Assembly (NCBI GenBank): GCA_026387895.1
Contig: JAPLKT010000025.1
Span: 1 to 51,555 of the forward strand
Length of the DNA: 51,555 nt
Reading direction: 5' to 3'
Origin: Gemmatimonadota bacterium
GTDB taxonomy: Bacteria > Gemmatimonadota > Gemmatimonadetes > Gemmatimonadales > Gemmatimonadaceae
The stretch's first letter is position 1, and every line of letters starts with the position of its first letter. Made by a program: the position numbers and the translations under genes. Of this stretch, positions 25,737-35,606 are shown piece after piece. The notes below the pieces were generated by a model. That model saw only the letters and a program-made list of their open reading frames with translations. It made no database searches and was not told the DNA's origin.

Positions 25737-25783
25737 GGACAGTATGATGACCGCTGGGGGGAGGTTTGCGTTAGACCCAGGGG

Positions 25784-28396
25784 GTGTCGAGCCAGATTCG
25801 GAGGACTAGATTGCCTTCGGTTGTCCCGCCACTACTCCCCCCCCCCCGTCGCGCTGCATCTGTGCCCAATACCCAGGCTGATTCCTCGCAAGAGCCCACC
25901 GAGCAAGCGCCCACCGATTCGCTCTTGGGCTTCACGGCCAGCGCTCGCTGGATGAACTCGGCGAAGAAGCGTCACTTGGTGACGCTTCTCGTCTCGACCC
26001 TGTTCATTGCGATTGCGAACATCACGTTCGTCCCGACGCTCTCGCCGATCGTGTACGTGGTGATGGCGCTCTGGGTGGGCTTGCACCTGTTGCTGTCGTC
26101 CCGGGCGCCCCTGGCGAGCGGGTCCCCTGCGCAGGTGAGCCGATACGCGACGGGGCTGGTGACTGACACGTTCATGCTCAGCGTGGTGTACCTCATTGCC
26201 GATGGTGCCCAGTGGGTGGGGCCGTTGTTCTATGTGTACACCGCGATGGTGGTGAGCGCCACGCTGCCCAAGCGGGGCATTATCGCGATGATGGGGTTCT
26301 TGTTGGCCATGTATGGTCTCGTGGTGGCCGCGACCGTCTACGGCTGGGTGCATCCCACGATCCTGATTGGTTCCGTGTCCATGGAAGGGAACAGGGCGTG
26401 GGGGCTGGCGACGGTCTTGAGCGCCACCATCATGTTCTTCTTTGCCTGGACCGTGCAAAATGGGGTGATGCAGGCGATTCGCGCATCTGAGGCGCGATAC
26501 GCCAACTTGGTGCAGGCGGCGCCAGATCTCATTGTCACCTTTGACGTCACGGGGAAGGTGGTGGAGGCGAATCCTGCCGCGTTGATCGGGTCGGGTTTCA
26601 CCCTCGAAGAAATGCGGGGACGACAGAACGAGTTCTTTTTCCTGCCAGAAGAGTGGGAGTTTGTCTCCTCCGGGTTCTTCAAAGCGATGCAGGGGAGATC
26701 GACGCAGAGCCTCCAGTTCCGGTTCGTGCGAAAGGACGGCGAGATTCGCTGGCTGGATGCGACGGTTGCGCCGCTCTTTAGCCAAGGGGAGCCGGCAAAG
26801 GTGCTGGTGGTGGCGCGCGACATCACCGAAGTCCGCGAAAAAACGGATCAGCTGCGCGTCTCCGAGGCGCGGTTGCGCCTCATGCTCACCTCGCTCAACC
26901 TTGGGTTCTTCACCGTGGACGCCGAGCGTCGCATTACCGCCGCGGAGGGGACGTGGGCGCGGAGCCGGGCCCTCGAGGGCTCCTCGTTTTTAGGGAAACA
27001 ATCGACCGAGTTTGTCGCCCCTCGGCTCGCCGAAATGCTCGAGCGCGGCCTTGATGGGGCGCTGGCTGGTCAATCGGCGCAGTTTGAGTTCACCGGCCGA
27101 ACCGACCCCGACCGCGTCAAGCGCACCTACCGGACCTTTCTCGCCCCCATTCCCGACGAGTCGGGGGCGGTGGTGGGTGCGGTGGGGCTGTGGACCGATA
27201 TTACCGCGGTAAAAGAGGCCGAGGCGGAGACGGCGAAACTGCAGCGGCGGCTCAGCGAGGCGGAGCGTGCGGAGTCGCTCGGCCGTCTGGTGTCTGGGGT
27301 GGCGCACGAGCTGAACAATCCGCTGACCGCCATCATGAATTTCACCGAGGAACTGACGGCGCTGGCAACGGACGACCGCGAGCGGTTGGCGCTGGCGGTG
27401 ATTCGAGCGCAGGCGCAGCGCTCGCGGACCATTGTCCGTGACCTGCTGACCTTCGTGCGACAAGGGGCGCCGCGTCCGTTCTCCCTGAATCGAGCGGGTG
27501 AGATGCTGGCCCCGGTGCTCCTGGCCACGGGGACGGAAATGATCGGCCACGAGGTGACGCTGACCGAGTCGCTCGAAGACCAGGAGGTGGCGTTGAAGCT
27601 GGACCGATCAGGCTTTGAACAAATTGTCTCGAACTTGCTCGAGAACGCGTCGGATGCGGCCGGGGCGGGTGGGACGGTGACGATCCGTTCGCGTCGCGCG
27701 GGCGACCGGTTCTTTGTGGAGGTTGAGGACAGCGGAACGGGCGTTCCCGCACAGCACATGGCGGCGATTTTTGAACCGTTCTTTACGACCAAGGAGCCCG
27801 GGCGCGGGATGGGGCTTGGACTCAGCGTGTCGCGCGGGCTCGCGCAGTCGTTCGGGGGCGATCTCACGGTGGAGAACTTGGCCGCGCCCGCGCACGGGGC
27901 ACGGTTTACCCTGTCGTTGCCGGTGGCGCCCGCAGTTGCTGCCGCCGCTGCCCCCGTAGCCGAGGCACCAGCAAGCACCATCGCGGACAGCGCTCCGCAC
28001 CCCACCCGGACGCCGACCGTGATGGTGGTGGATGACGAACCCGCCGTACGCCTGTCGCTGGCCTACCCGCTGAAGCGTCGTGGGTGGGAAGTTGAACTGG
28101 TCGAGGACGGGCTCCGCGCGTGGGAGGTGCTGTGCACCCCCGAGGCGCTGGAGCGCTATCACGCCATCATATGCGATTTGCGGATGCCCAGGTTGTCGGG
28201 GCAGCAGCTGCACGAGCGGCTACAGGCGGTGCACCCGACGCTCGCAGCCCGCATGATTCTCTGTACGGGTGACGCCACGGGTGCCGAGTTCGTGGAGTTC
28301 CTCCATCGGACGCCGGTCGAGGTGTTGGAGAAGCCCTACGAGATCTCCGATCTGCTGGCCGCCATCGAGCGGGTTCGCCCTGCGGCCTGGAAATAA
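25784..28396 (+). CDS. Membrane hybrid histidine kinase (PAS-PAS-HK-REC)
   Basis: An 870-aa sensor kinase. Six or so membrane helices lie at residues 65-222, PAS domains at about 235-350 (DITEV end) and 360-475 (WTDIT end), HisKA with the phospho-His at 508 (SGVAHELNNPLTAI), and the ATPase domain with N-box NLLENASDAAG, G1 VEDSGTGVP and G2 GRGMGLGLSVSRG. An Ala-rich linker leads to a receiver domain with D798 (IICDLRMPRLSG) and K in LEKPYE. The start is GTG 25784. An 11-C run at 25837-25847 falls at residues 18-22, and a GTG at 25862 or ATG at residue 57 could serve as later starts. No cognate separate regulator is adjacent. Confidence 0.88.
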   Translation: MSSQIRRTRLPSVVPPLLPPPRRAASVPNTQADSSQEPTEQAPTDSLLGFTASARWMNSAKKRHLVTLLVSTLFIAIANITFVPTLSPIVYVVMALWVGLHLLLSSRAPLASGSPAQVSRYATGLVTDTFMLSVVYLIADGAQWVGPLFYVYTAMVVSATLPKRGIIAMMGFLLAMYGLVVAATVYGWVHPTILIGSVSMEGNRAWGLATVLSATIMFFFAWTVQNGVMQAIRASEARYANLVQAAPDLIVTFDVTGKVVEANPAALIGSGFTLEEMRGRQNEFFFLPEEWEFVSSGFFKAMQGRSTQSLQFRFVRKDGEIRWLDATVAPLFSQGEPAKVLVVARDITEVREKTDQLRVSEARLRLMLTSLNLGFFTVDAERRITAAEGTWARSRALEGSSFLGKQSTEFVAPRLAEMLERGLDGALAGQSAQFEFTGRTDPDRVKRTYRTFLAPIPDESGAVVGAVGLWTDITAVKEAEAETAKLQRRLSEAERAESLGRLVSGVAHELNNPLTAIMNFTEELTALATDDRERLALAVIRAQAQRSRTIVRDLLTFVRQGAPRPFSLNRAGEMLAPVLLATGTEMIGHEVTLTESLEDQEVALKLDRSGFEQIVSNLLENASDAAGAGGTVTIRSRRAGDRFFVEVEDSGTGVPAQHMAAIFEPFFTTKEPGRGMGLGLSVSRGLAQSFGGDLTVENLAAPAHGARFTLSLPVAPAVAAAAAPVAEAPASTIADSAPHPTRTPTVMVVDDEPAVRLSLAYPLKRRGWEVELVEDGLRAWEVLCTPEALERYHAIICDLRMPRLSGQQLHERLQAVHPTLAARMILCTGDATGAEFVEFLHRTPVEVLEKPYEISDLLAAIERVRPAAWK
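25837..25847 (+). repeat. Run of 11 C residues near a kinase start
   Basis: Homopolymer of 11 C inside the first 70 bases of the hybrid-kinase reading frame, coding Pro residues. It is long enough to be prone to slippage in replication and also in sequencing. Confidence 0.85.
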
Positions 28397-28495
28397 CGGT
28401 GGGGACACACTGTGCGTTAGCTTTGAGGAAACCTAGTGCAGCACCTCCCGGAGCGATCCAGTCCCGGATTCGTATTTTGCAATGACCTACTCAGA

Positions 28496-30001
28496 ATGCA
28501 CGAATTAAACTGGTCCCGAGTGCTCGGGCACTCGGGATCGCGGATTTCTGCGGCGGTCGTCGGGTTCGCGCTGGTCGCCTGTACGCCGCCTGCAATGGTT
28601 GGTGGGACCGCAGGGGCGCCCCCAACGCCCTGGGCGGTGTGGCAAGCGCCGCGTGACGCGGTGCAGCCACTCCCGGCCCCAGGCCGCACGTCCCGCTTTG
28701 CCGCACCGGCACCGCTCAATGCGTCGAAAATGGGCGCCTTGCTCCTCGGTGATGTCGTAGAACTCGCGCTCTCGAACAGTCCGCAGACCCGCGCCTCGTG
28801 GGCGCAGGCGCGCGCGGCCTCGGCGTCCTATGGATCATCGCGGGGGCGGTTGGTACCGTCCGCGAGTTTTGACGTCACGGGGGGGCCGTCGCAGAGCGTG
28901 TCGCAGAATCCGGCCCGTGTTCCGGCAGAACGCACACTCACAACGGCCACGCTCTCGCTACAGTATCTCCTCTGGGATTTTGGCGCGCGCGGGGGCACGA
29001 TTGGTGCCGCCCACGAGGCGCTGTTTGCCGCGGGATTGAATCACAACGCGGCCGTGCAGTCGGTGGTGTTGCAGGCCGAGGGGACGTACTTCACGTATCA
29101 GTCGAGCCGGGGCCTGTTCGACGCCGCGCGTGCCACGGTGAAGACTGCGGAGACGAATCTCGCGGCCGCCGAACGGCGCCACGATGTGGGGCTCGCCACG
29201 ATTGCGGATGTGCTCCAGGCCCGCACGGCGTTGGCGCAGTCGCAGTTGGCGGCGCAAACAGCGGAAGGTAATGTGCAGGGCGCGCGCGCGCAGTTGGCGC
29301 TCGCCCTTGGGATGCCAGCGAATGCCGCCTTTGATGTCGCGGCAGATACCGCCGCGCTCGGTGCGGTAACCATCGCGGAGAATGTCGACTCGCTGATTGA
29401 GCGCGCGGTGCGCGATCGTCCCGATGTGGCGGCCGCGCGCGCGGTGGCGCGTCAGAGCGAGCAGCAGATTCGGGTGGTCCGTTCGGCGGCGCTCCCGTCG
29501 GTGACCTTTGGGGCGAACAGCGGAAAGGCGATGTCCAATGCCCCCGCGCTCGAGGGACGGACCTTTGCGATCACCTTGGGATTGTCGGTGCCGCTGTTCA
29601 ATGGATTTGGCCGCGAGCTGGATCTGGTGGCGGCGCAGGAAAACTTTGCGGCGGCCGTGGCGCGCGCCGATCAGGCGCGGCTGCAGGCTGTGGCGCAGGT
29701 GTTTACGTCGTATTGGGCGTTGCGCACGGCCGCGCAGCGCGTGACCACCGCGGCGCAGCTGCTGGCGAGCGCCACGCAGTCGGAGGACGTTGCGCGCGGC
29801 CGGTATGCAGAAGGGGTGGGCAGCATTCTCGATTTGTTATCGGCACAAAACGCGCTTGCGGATGCGCGCGCGCAGGCCGTTCAAAGCCGGTGGACCTGGT
29901 TTACCGCGCTCGCTCAACTCTCGCGTGATGCTGGCGTGCTCGGTACCGCCGGCGAAACGCACCTCAAACTCACCCCTGCAGTTCCGGGGAGCCCCGAATG
30001 A
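28496..30001 (+). CDS. TolC-like outer-membrane efflux lipoprotein
   Basis: Outer-membrane channel component of a tripartite efflux pump, 501 aa. The leader ends in FALVACTPP (lipobox). The two repeated coiled-coil/barrel halves of the OEP family are visible, e.g. LGDVVELALSNSPQTRASWAQARAA near the start of the first, and AVRDRPDVAAARAVARQSEQQI starting the second, with EGVGSILDLLSAQNALADARAQAV near the end. ATG 28496 is chosen since it yields a good lipoprotein leader; a GTG at 28436 is the alternative. The stop overlaps the adaptor gene by 4 bp. Confidence 0.87.
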   Translation: MHELNWSRVLGHSGSRISAAVVGFALVACTPPAMVGGTAGAPPTPWAVWQAPRDAVQPLPAPGRTSRFAAPAPLNASKMGALLLGDVVELALSNSPQTRASWAQARAASASYGSSRGRLVPSASFDVTGGPSQSVSQNPARVPAERTLTTATLSLQYLLWDFGARGGTIGAAHEALFAAGLNHNAAVQSVVLQAEGTYFTYQSSRGLFDAARATVKTAETNLAAAERRHDVGLATIADVLQARTALAQSQLAAQTAEGNVQGARAQLALALGMPANAAFDVAADTAALGAVTIAENVDSLIERAVRDRPDVAAARAVARQSEQQIRVVRSAALPSVTFGANSGKAMSNAPALEGRTFAITLGLSVPLFNGFGRELDLVAAQENFAAAVARADQARLQAVAQVFTSYWALRTAAQRVTTAAQLLASATQSEDVARGRYAEGVGSILDLLSAQNALADARAQAVQSRWTWFTALAQLSRDAGVLGTAGETHLKLTPAVPGSPE

Positions 30002-31206
30002 CTTCGAATTCTCTGCGTTCCGCTCGCGTTCGTCCCGCGTCGCTTCTGGTCGCGCCTGTGCGTGCGACGCTCGTCTTCACGACGTTTTTGCTCGCAGCCG
30101 CATGTACGAAGCCTGCCACGCCGGGGAAGACTACCGTGCCGGTGACTGTGACGCTCGCCGAGTTGGGGGATGCGCCATATCAGGTGACGGCCAACGGGAT
30201 TGTCGAGCCGCTGCAGTCGGTGGCGGTGCAATCGCAGGTTGGCGGCGTGTTGACGGCGGTGAAGTTCAAGGAAGGGGATGAGGTACAGGCCGGACAGATT
30301 TTGTTTGAGATTGACCCGATCCCGTACCGTGCGGCGTTGCAGCAGGCGCAGGCCGTGCTCGCGCGGGATCAGGCGCAGTCTGCGAACGCGCAGCGCGATG
30401 CGGATCGGTACGCGGCGTTGGCGCAGCGGGATTTCGTGACGCGATCGCAGGCCGATCAGGCGATGTCGAACGCCACCGCGCTGAAGGCGGTTCTGGACGC
30501 GGACAAGGCCAGCGTGGCGACCGCGCAGTTCAATCTCGACAATGCCTCCATCCGTGCTCCGGTGTCGGGCAAGACCGGCGCATTGCTGGTCCGGCAAGGG
30601 AATCTCGTGCGGTCGAATGCCACGACGGCGCTGGTTCAAATCAATCAGATTCACCCGATTCTTGTGCGTTTTGCTGTGCCGGAAAAGGAACTCCAGTTGG
30701 TGCAGCAGTACTCGCGAAGTGGTGCGGCGTTGCGCGCGACTGCGCGCCCGGCGCACGATGGGGTACCCGTCGTCGGAGCACTCAGCTTTGTGGACAATGG
30801 AGTCGACACGACCACCGGCACGGTGACGTTGAAGGCCCGGTTTCCGAACGACGACAATCGTCTGTGGCCTGGGCAGTTCATGCCGGTCACGCTCGACCTC
30901 TTTGTGCAGGCCGGCGCGGTGTTGGTGCCCTCGGTGGCAGTGCAGACCGGACAGGATGGGTTGTTTGTCTGGATCGTAGATGACGCGGGGAAGGCGCAGC
31001 TCCGACTGGTCAAGGTGGCGCGTGCGTTCGGTGAGAAATCGGTGATTGCGTCGGGGCTCAGCGCCGGCGAGCGGGTAGTGGTCGATGGCCAGTCGCGACT
31101 GACCGTTGGCGCAACGGCAGATATCAAAACGGTTGGCGCGGCCACGAAGGCCCCTGCCGCAGGCGCTGGCAAGGTTGACGGACGGGGCGCTCGGAAAGCG
31201 CCATGA
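29998..31206 (+). CDS. RND efflux periplasmic adaptor lipoprotein
   Basis: Membrane-fusion protein linking the RND pump to the TolC-like channel, 402 aa. The lipoprotein leader ends in FLLAAACTKP. Family landmarks are present: VAVQSQVGGVLTAVKFKEGDEVQAGQILFEIDP (lipoyl half), a short hairpin DRYAALAQRDFVTRSQADQA, NASIRAPVSGKTGALLVRQGNLV (second lipoyl half) and the beta-barrel LKARFPNDDNRLWPGQFM. It overlaps the genes on both sides by ATGA, so channel, adaptor and pump are one operon. The MdtA-like adaptors have the same layout. Confidence 0.92.
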   Translation: MTSNSLRSARVRPASLLVAPVRATLVFTTFLLAAACTKPATPGKTTVPVTVTLAELGDAPYQVTANGIVEPLQSVAVQSQVGGVLTAVKFKEGDEVQAGQILFEIDPIPYRAALQQAQAVLARDQAQSANAQRDADRYAALAQRDFVTRSQADQAMSNATALKAVLDADKASVATAQFNLDNASIRAPVSGKTGALLVRQGNLVRSNATTALVQINQIHPILVRFAVPEKELQLVQQYSRSGAALRATARPAHDGVPVVGALSFVDNGVDTTTGTVTLKARFPNDDNRLWPGQFMPVTLDLFVQAGAVLVPSVAVQTGQDGLFVWIVDDAGKAQLRLVKVARAFGEKSVIASGLSAGERVVVDGQSRLTVGATADIKTVGAATKAPAAGAGKVDGRGARKAP

Positions 31207-34200
31207 ACATCACGGCGCTCTTTATTCGTCGGCCGGTCATGACCACGTTGGTTATGATCGGCTTCTTGGTGTTCGGCACGCTCTCGTACCAGAAGCTCGC
31301 CGTGAGCGATCTGCCGGTTGTGGATTATCCCACGATCACGGTGAGCGCGGCGTTGCCGGGTGCGAGTCCGGAAACGATGGCGAGTGCCGTGGCCACGCCA
31401 CTCGAGAAGCAGTTCACGACCATCGCGGGCGTCGACAACATGACGTCCACGAGCTCGCTGGGAGTCACCACGGTCACGCTGCAGTTCTCGCTCGATCGCA
31501 ACCTTGATGCCGCGGCACAAGACGTGCAGTCGTCCATCAGCAAGACGCTGCGTGAGTTGCCGCCGGGCATCGTGCCGCCGTCGATGAGCAAGTCGAACCC
31601 GGCCGACCAGCCGATTCTCTATCTGAGTTTTCGGTCGGCGACAATGCCGCTCTCGCAGCTGGATGAGTACATCCAGACGAGCATCGCGCAGCGACTGTCG
31701 ACCATCAGCGGCGTTGCGCAGGTGCAGGTGTTGGGCACGCAGAAGTACGCCGCGCGTGTGCAGCTTGATCCACGCAAGCTGGCGAGCCGCGGCATCGGCA
31801 TTGACGAGGTGGCCAGTGCGGTCGCCCAACAGAATGTGAATCTCCCAACGGGCGTGCTATGGGGGGCCAACAAAGCGTACACCGTGAACGCCAACGGGCA
31901 GTTGGTGAATGCGGCGCAGTTCGGCGAAGTCATAGCCGCGTATCGCAACGGGGCTCCGGTTCGCCTGAAGGACCTCGGGCAGGTGGTCGACGGCGTCCAG
32001 AACGACAAGATCGCCGGCTGGTACAAGGACACGCGCGCCATCTCGCTCGGTGTGCAAAAGCAGCCCGGCACGAATACGGTAGAAGTTGCGGATGCCATTC
32101 AGGCGATGCTGCCGACACTGCGCGCGCAGGTGCCGGCGGCGATCGATTTCACGCTGTTCTACGACCGCTCTCAGGGGATTCGCGAGAGCGTGCACGACGT
32201 GAAGGTCACGTTGATGTTGACCGTTGCGCTGGTGGTGATGGTGATTTTTCTGTTCCTCCGCAATGTGTCGGCGACGGTGATTCCGTCGTTGGCGTTACCG
32301 ATGTCGCTGGTGGGAACGTTTGCGGTGATGTACGCCCTGAACTTCAGTCTCGACAACTTGTCCTTGATGGCGCTCACGCTGGCGGTGGGGTTCGTCGTCG
32401 ACGATGCCATTGTGATGCTCGAGAACATTGTGCGCCATATGGAAATGGGCAAGAAGCCCATGCAGGCCGCGCTCGAAGGCGCCGCGGAAATCGGGTTTAC
32501 GATCCTCTCCATGACGCTCTCCCTTGTGGCGGTATTCATTCCGTTGCTGTTCATGGGCGGGATCGTCGGCCGGTTGTTCCGCGAGTTCGCCGTGACCATC
32601 GCCGTCGCGATTCTCGTGTCAGGGTTTGTGTCGCTCTCGCTCACGCCGATGCTCGCGAGTCGGTTCCTGACGGCGGAAGGCATTCACGGCAGCCACAACG
32701 GTATCCTCGATTGGTTCGAGCGCCTCTATCAAGCGACGGCACGATTCTACGGACGCACATTGCAGTGGGTGATGCAGCATCGCCCCGTGGCACTCGTCGC
32801 GTCAGCGCTGGCGCTGATACTCACGGGGGTCGCCTACCAGATCATTCCAAAGGGATTCTTTCCCTCAGAGGATCAGAACCGACTCACCGTGTCAACGGAA
32901 ACGGCACAAGGCACCAGCTTTGCCGACATGGTGGCGCATCAGAAACGAGTTGTTGCGATCGCGTTGACCGACACCGAGAATATCGAGGCCCTCATTTCAA
33001 ACGTTGGGACCTCGCAGGGCGGTGGCGCGTCCACGGTGAACCAGGGGCGTTTCACCCTTCGCCTCCGTCCGCGTGCGCAGCGCAAGCTCACCGCAGACGA
33101 GCTGATTCCGATTCTGTCGAAAAAACTCCGCGTGGTGCCGGGTGTTGCGGTGTACCTGCGCAACGAGCCGGTCATCAACGTGGGAGGGCGTCCCTCCAAA
33201 GGCAGTTACCAGTACACCCTCACCTCGCCAGACCTCACGTCGCTATACGCCGCCGCAAAGACAGCTGAGGCCACGTTCAAAACGCTGCAGTCGACGGTCG
33301 ACATCACCACCGACTTACAGATTGCCAATCCGCAGGCATCGCTCAAGCTCAACCGCGACCGCGCGGCCCTGTACGGCGTGACGCCAGAACAGATTGAGAC
33401 CGCGCTCTACAACGCCTACGGCTCACGGCAGGTTTCCACGATCTACACGGCCAACAACGAATACTGGGTGGTGATGGAGCTCTTGCCGGAGTTTCAACGC
33501 GACCTGAGTGCACTCGACCTCCTGTACGTCCGCGGGAAAACGGGCAAGCTGGTGCCGCTGTCCTCCGTGACGACGGTGGAGCGCAACATTGGCCCAATGC
33601 TCGTGAACCACACGTCGCAACAGCCAAGTGTTACAATTTCGTTCAATCTCAAGCCAGGGTACGCGCTCGGACAGGCGACCGATGAAATCGAGAAAGAGAT
33701 CAAAGCGGTGCTCCCTGAAGGGATCTCCACTGGCTTTTACGGCGCCGCACAAGTGTTTCAGGACACACAGAAGGGGCTCCTCGCGCTCTTCGTCATTGCC
33801 ATCTTCGTGATTTACCTCGTACTCGGCGTGCTCTACGAGAGCTTTATCCATCCGCTCACCATTCTTTCTGGCATTCCATTTGCTGCGTTCGGCGCGTTGC
33901 TCGCGTTGCTGCTCACGCGGACGGAATTGACCGTGTACGCGTGGGTCGGCATTATCATGCTCGTGGGCTTGGTCAAGAAGAACGCGATTATGATGATTGA
34001 TTTTGCGGTAGACGCTGAGTCGAAGGGGAAAGCCCCGTCCGAGGCAATCCTCGAAGCGTGTGCGGTGCGATTCCGCCCAATCATGATGACCACCATGGCC
34101 GCGCTCGTGGGTACGCTGCCGATTGCTCTGGGTGCCGGTGCCGGCGCCGAGTCGCGTCGGCCACTCGGAATCGCGGTGGTGGGCGGCCTCGCGTTTTCGC

Positions 34201-34316
34201 AGCTGATCACGCTGTACGTGACGCCTGTAATTTATACGTACTTTGATGACATGGTGCGCCGCACGAAGCGTGCGGCCGCTCCAGTGGACGAATCGGCGCA
34301 GATCGTGACGAACTAA
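31203..34316 (+). CDS. RND efflux pump, HAE1/MdtB-C-like
   Basis: Inner-membrane proton-driven drug pump, 1037 aa, with 12 expected membrane helices and two large periplasmic loops. The N-terminus NITALFIRRPVMTTLVMIG is typical. Proton-relay Asp pair lies in VGFVVDDAIVMLENIVRHME (TM4) and the Lys region in LVGLVKKNAIMMIDFAVDAE (TM10). Sequence detail such as ISGVAQVQVLGTQKYAARVQLDP and GKTGKLVPLSSVTTVERNIGP resembles the MdtB/MdtC branch. Substrates are unknown: multidrug, bile salts and metals all occur within the family. No regulator gene is adjacent other than the hybrid kinase 100 bp before the operon. Confidence 0.93.
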   Translation: MNITALFIRRPVMTTLVMIGFLVFGTLSYQKLAVSDLPVVDYPTITVSAALPGASPETMASAVATPLEKQFTTIAGVDNMTSTSSLGVTTVTLQFSLDRNLDAAAQDVQSSISKTLRELPPGIVPPSMSKSNPADQPILYLSFRSATMPLSQLDEYIQTSIAQRLSTISGVAQVQVLGTQKYAARVQLDPRKLASRGIGIDEVASAVAQQNVNLPTGVLWGANKAYTVNANGQLVNAAQFGEVIAAYRNGAPVRLKDLGQVVDGVQNDKIAGWYKDTRAISLGVQKQPGTNTVEVADAIQAMLPTLRAQVPAAIDFTLFYDRSQGIRESVHDVKVTLMLTVALVVMVIFLFLRNVSATVIPSLALPMSLVGTFAVMYALNFSLDNLSLMALTLAVGFVVDDAIVMLENIVRHMEMGKKPMQAALEGAAEIGFTILSMTLSLVAVFIPLLFMGGIVGRLFREFAVTIAVAILVSGFVSLSLTPMLASRFLTAEGIHGSHNGILDWFERLYQATARFYGRTLQWVMQHRPVALVASALALILTGVAYQIIPKGFFPSEDQNRLTVSTETAQGTSFADMVAHQKRVVAIALTDTENIEALISNVGTSQGGGASTVNQGRFTLRLRPRAQRKLTADELIPILSKKLRVVPGVAVYLRNEPVINVGGRPSKGSYQYTLTSPDLTSLYAAAKTAEATFKTLQSTVDITTDLQIANPQASLKLNRDRAALYGVTPEQIETALYNAYGSRQVSTIYTANNEYWVVMELLPEFQRDLSALDLLYVRGKTGKLVPLSSVTTVERNIGPMLVNHTSQQPSVTISFNLKPGYALGQATDEIEKEIKAVLPEGISTGFYGAAQVFQDTQKGLLALFVIAIFVIYLVLGVLYESFIHPLTILSGIPFAAFGALLALLLTRTELTVYAWVGIIMLVGLVKKNAIMMIDFAVDAESKGKAPSEAILEACAVRFRPIMMTTMAALVGTLPIALGAGAGAESRRPLGIAVVGGLAFSQLITLYVTPVIYTYFDDMVRRTKRAAAPVDESAQIVTN

Positions 34317-34355
34317 GACAGGCGGTACCTGTAGGTCGACCCAGAGGAGGGAAGA

Positions 34356-35606
34356 ATGGACAAGCGAGAGTTCTTGCGGACCATGGGTGGTGCCTCGATG
34401 GGGATGCTCTTTGCCCCGGACATCCTGCAGCGGTACGCCACAATGCCGGTGCAGGCGCTCGCCGAAGACGAACCCTTCTGGGCTGGGGTCCGCTCGAAGT
34501 TCAAGCTGACACCAAACTACATCAACCTCGAGAACGGCTTTTTCTGTTTTCAGCCGGAAGAGGTGCTTGAGGCGTTCATCGGACATGTGCGCGCCATCAA
34601 TCTGGAAGCGTCGCACTACATGCGCACCGTGAAGGACACGGACAAGCTCCGGGTTCGCACAAAGCTGGCCGGCATGGCCGGCTGTTCCGCGGACGAGTTG
34701 GTTATCACGCGAAATACCACCGAGTCGTTGGATACGGTGATCAACGGCTACGACTGGAAGCTCGGCGACGAAGCGGTGATGGCGAACCAGGATTACGGCG
34801 CCATGATTGACATGTTCAAGTTGCAGGCCAAGCGACATGGCATGGTCAACGTGTTTGTGGACATCCCGATGGATCCTGCGTCCGACGACGTCGTGGTGCA
34901 GAGCTACGCCAAGGCCATCACGCCGCGCACGCGGTTGCTGATGATCCCGCACATGGTGAACATCACGGGACATCTGCTCCCCGTGCGCGCCATCTGCGAC
35001 ATGGCGCACGCCCGCGGAGTGGACGTCATGGTCGATGGTGCGCACGCCTTTGCGCAGATCGACTTCAAGATTCCGGATCTCCATTGCGACTACTACGGCG
35101 CAAGCTTACATAAATGGCTCTCCACGCCAATCGGCGCGGGGATCCTCTACGTGAAGCGTGAGAAGATTGGGCGCCTCTGGCCGATCTACGGTGACGAAGG
35201 GCCGAAGCAGGACGATATCGCGCGGTTGAATCACACCGGCACGCACCCGCCACATACGGACCTTGGCATCGAGAACGCCATTGTCTTTCACGAGGCCATT
35301 GGGGTGGTGCGCAAGGAAGCCAGACTTCGCTACTTGCAGCGCTACTGGAGCGACAAGGTGCGCGGGACGCCCCGCATTGTGCTCAACACCCCAGCCGACC
35401 CCGCACGCTCCTGCGCGATCGCCAACGTTGGCATCCAGGGGATCGCCCCAGGCGATTTGGCCAAGACCCTCTTGGATCGATTCAAGGTCTGGACCGTCGC
35501 CATCGATGGGGCAGGGGTCCACGGCGTTCGTGTGACGCCGCAGGTGTACACGTCCACATCCGAACTCGACACCTTCGTGCGCGCGTTGCGCACACTGGCG
35601 AGCTAA
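34356..35606 (+). CDS. Class-V aminotransferase with Tat-like leader (isopenicillin-N-epimerase-like)
   Basis: A 416-aa PLP enzyme. The cofactor Lys lies in YGASLHKWLSTPIGAGILYV; other fold-type I pieces are LVITRNTTESLDTVINGYDW, DQDYGAMI-like binding (ANQDYGAMIDM) and DVMVDGAHAFAQIDF with the ring-contacting Asp. The N-terminus MDKREFLRTMGGASMGMLF resembles a Tat leader but has KR rather than RR, so export is uncertain. The GAGGAGGGAAG site upstream of ATG 34356 is strong. The C-terminal residues and stop abut the stop of the minus-strand REC-EAL pseudogene (tail to tail, no spacer). It is a different branch from the aminotransferase at 7.8 kb. Confidence 0.85.
   Translation: MDKREFLRTMGGASMGMLFAPDILQRYATMPVQALAEDEPFWAGVRSKFKLTPNYINLENGFFCFQPEEVLEAFIGHVRAINLEASHYMRTVKDTDKLRVRTKLAGMAGCSADELVITRNTTESLDTVINGYDWKLGDEAVMANQDYGAMIDMFKLQAKRHGMVNVFVDIPMDPASDDVVVQSYAKAITPRTRLLMIPHMVNITGHLLPVRAICDMAHARGVDVMVDGAHAFAQIDFKIPDLHCDYYGASLHKWLSTPIGAGILYVKREKIGRLWPIYGDEGPKQDDIARLNHTGTHPPHTDLGIENAIVFHEAIGVVRKEARLRYLQRYWSDKVRGTPRIVLNTPADPARSCAIANVGIQGIAPGDLAKTLLDRFKVWTVAIDGAGVHGVRVTPQVYTSTSELDTFVRALRTLAS

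Noticed and set aside
33423-35084. 553-codon minus-strand frame across the RND pump and aminotransferase genes
   Set aside because: His/Arg-rich shadow translation of two well-recognised plus-strand genes.
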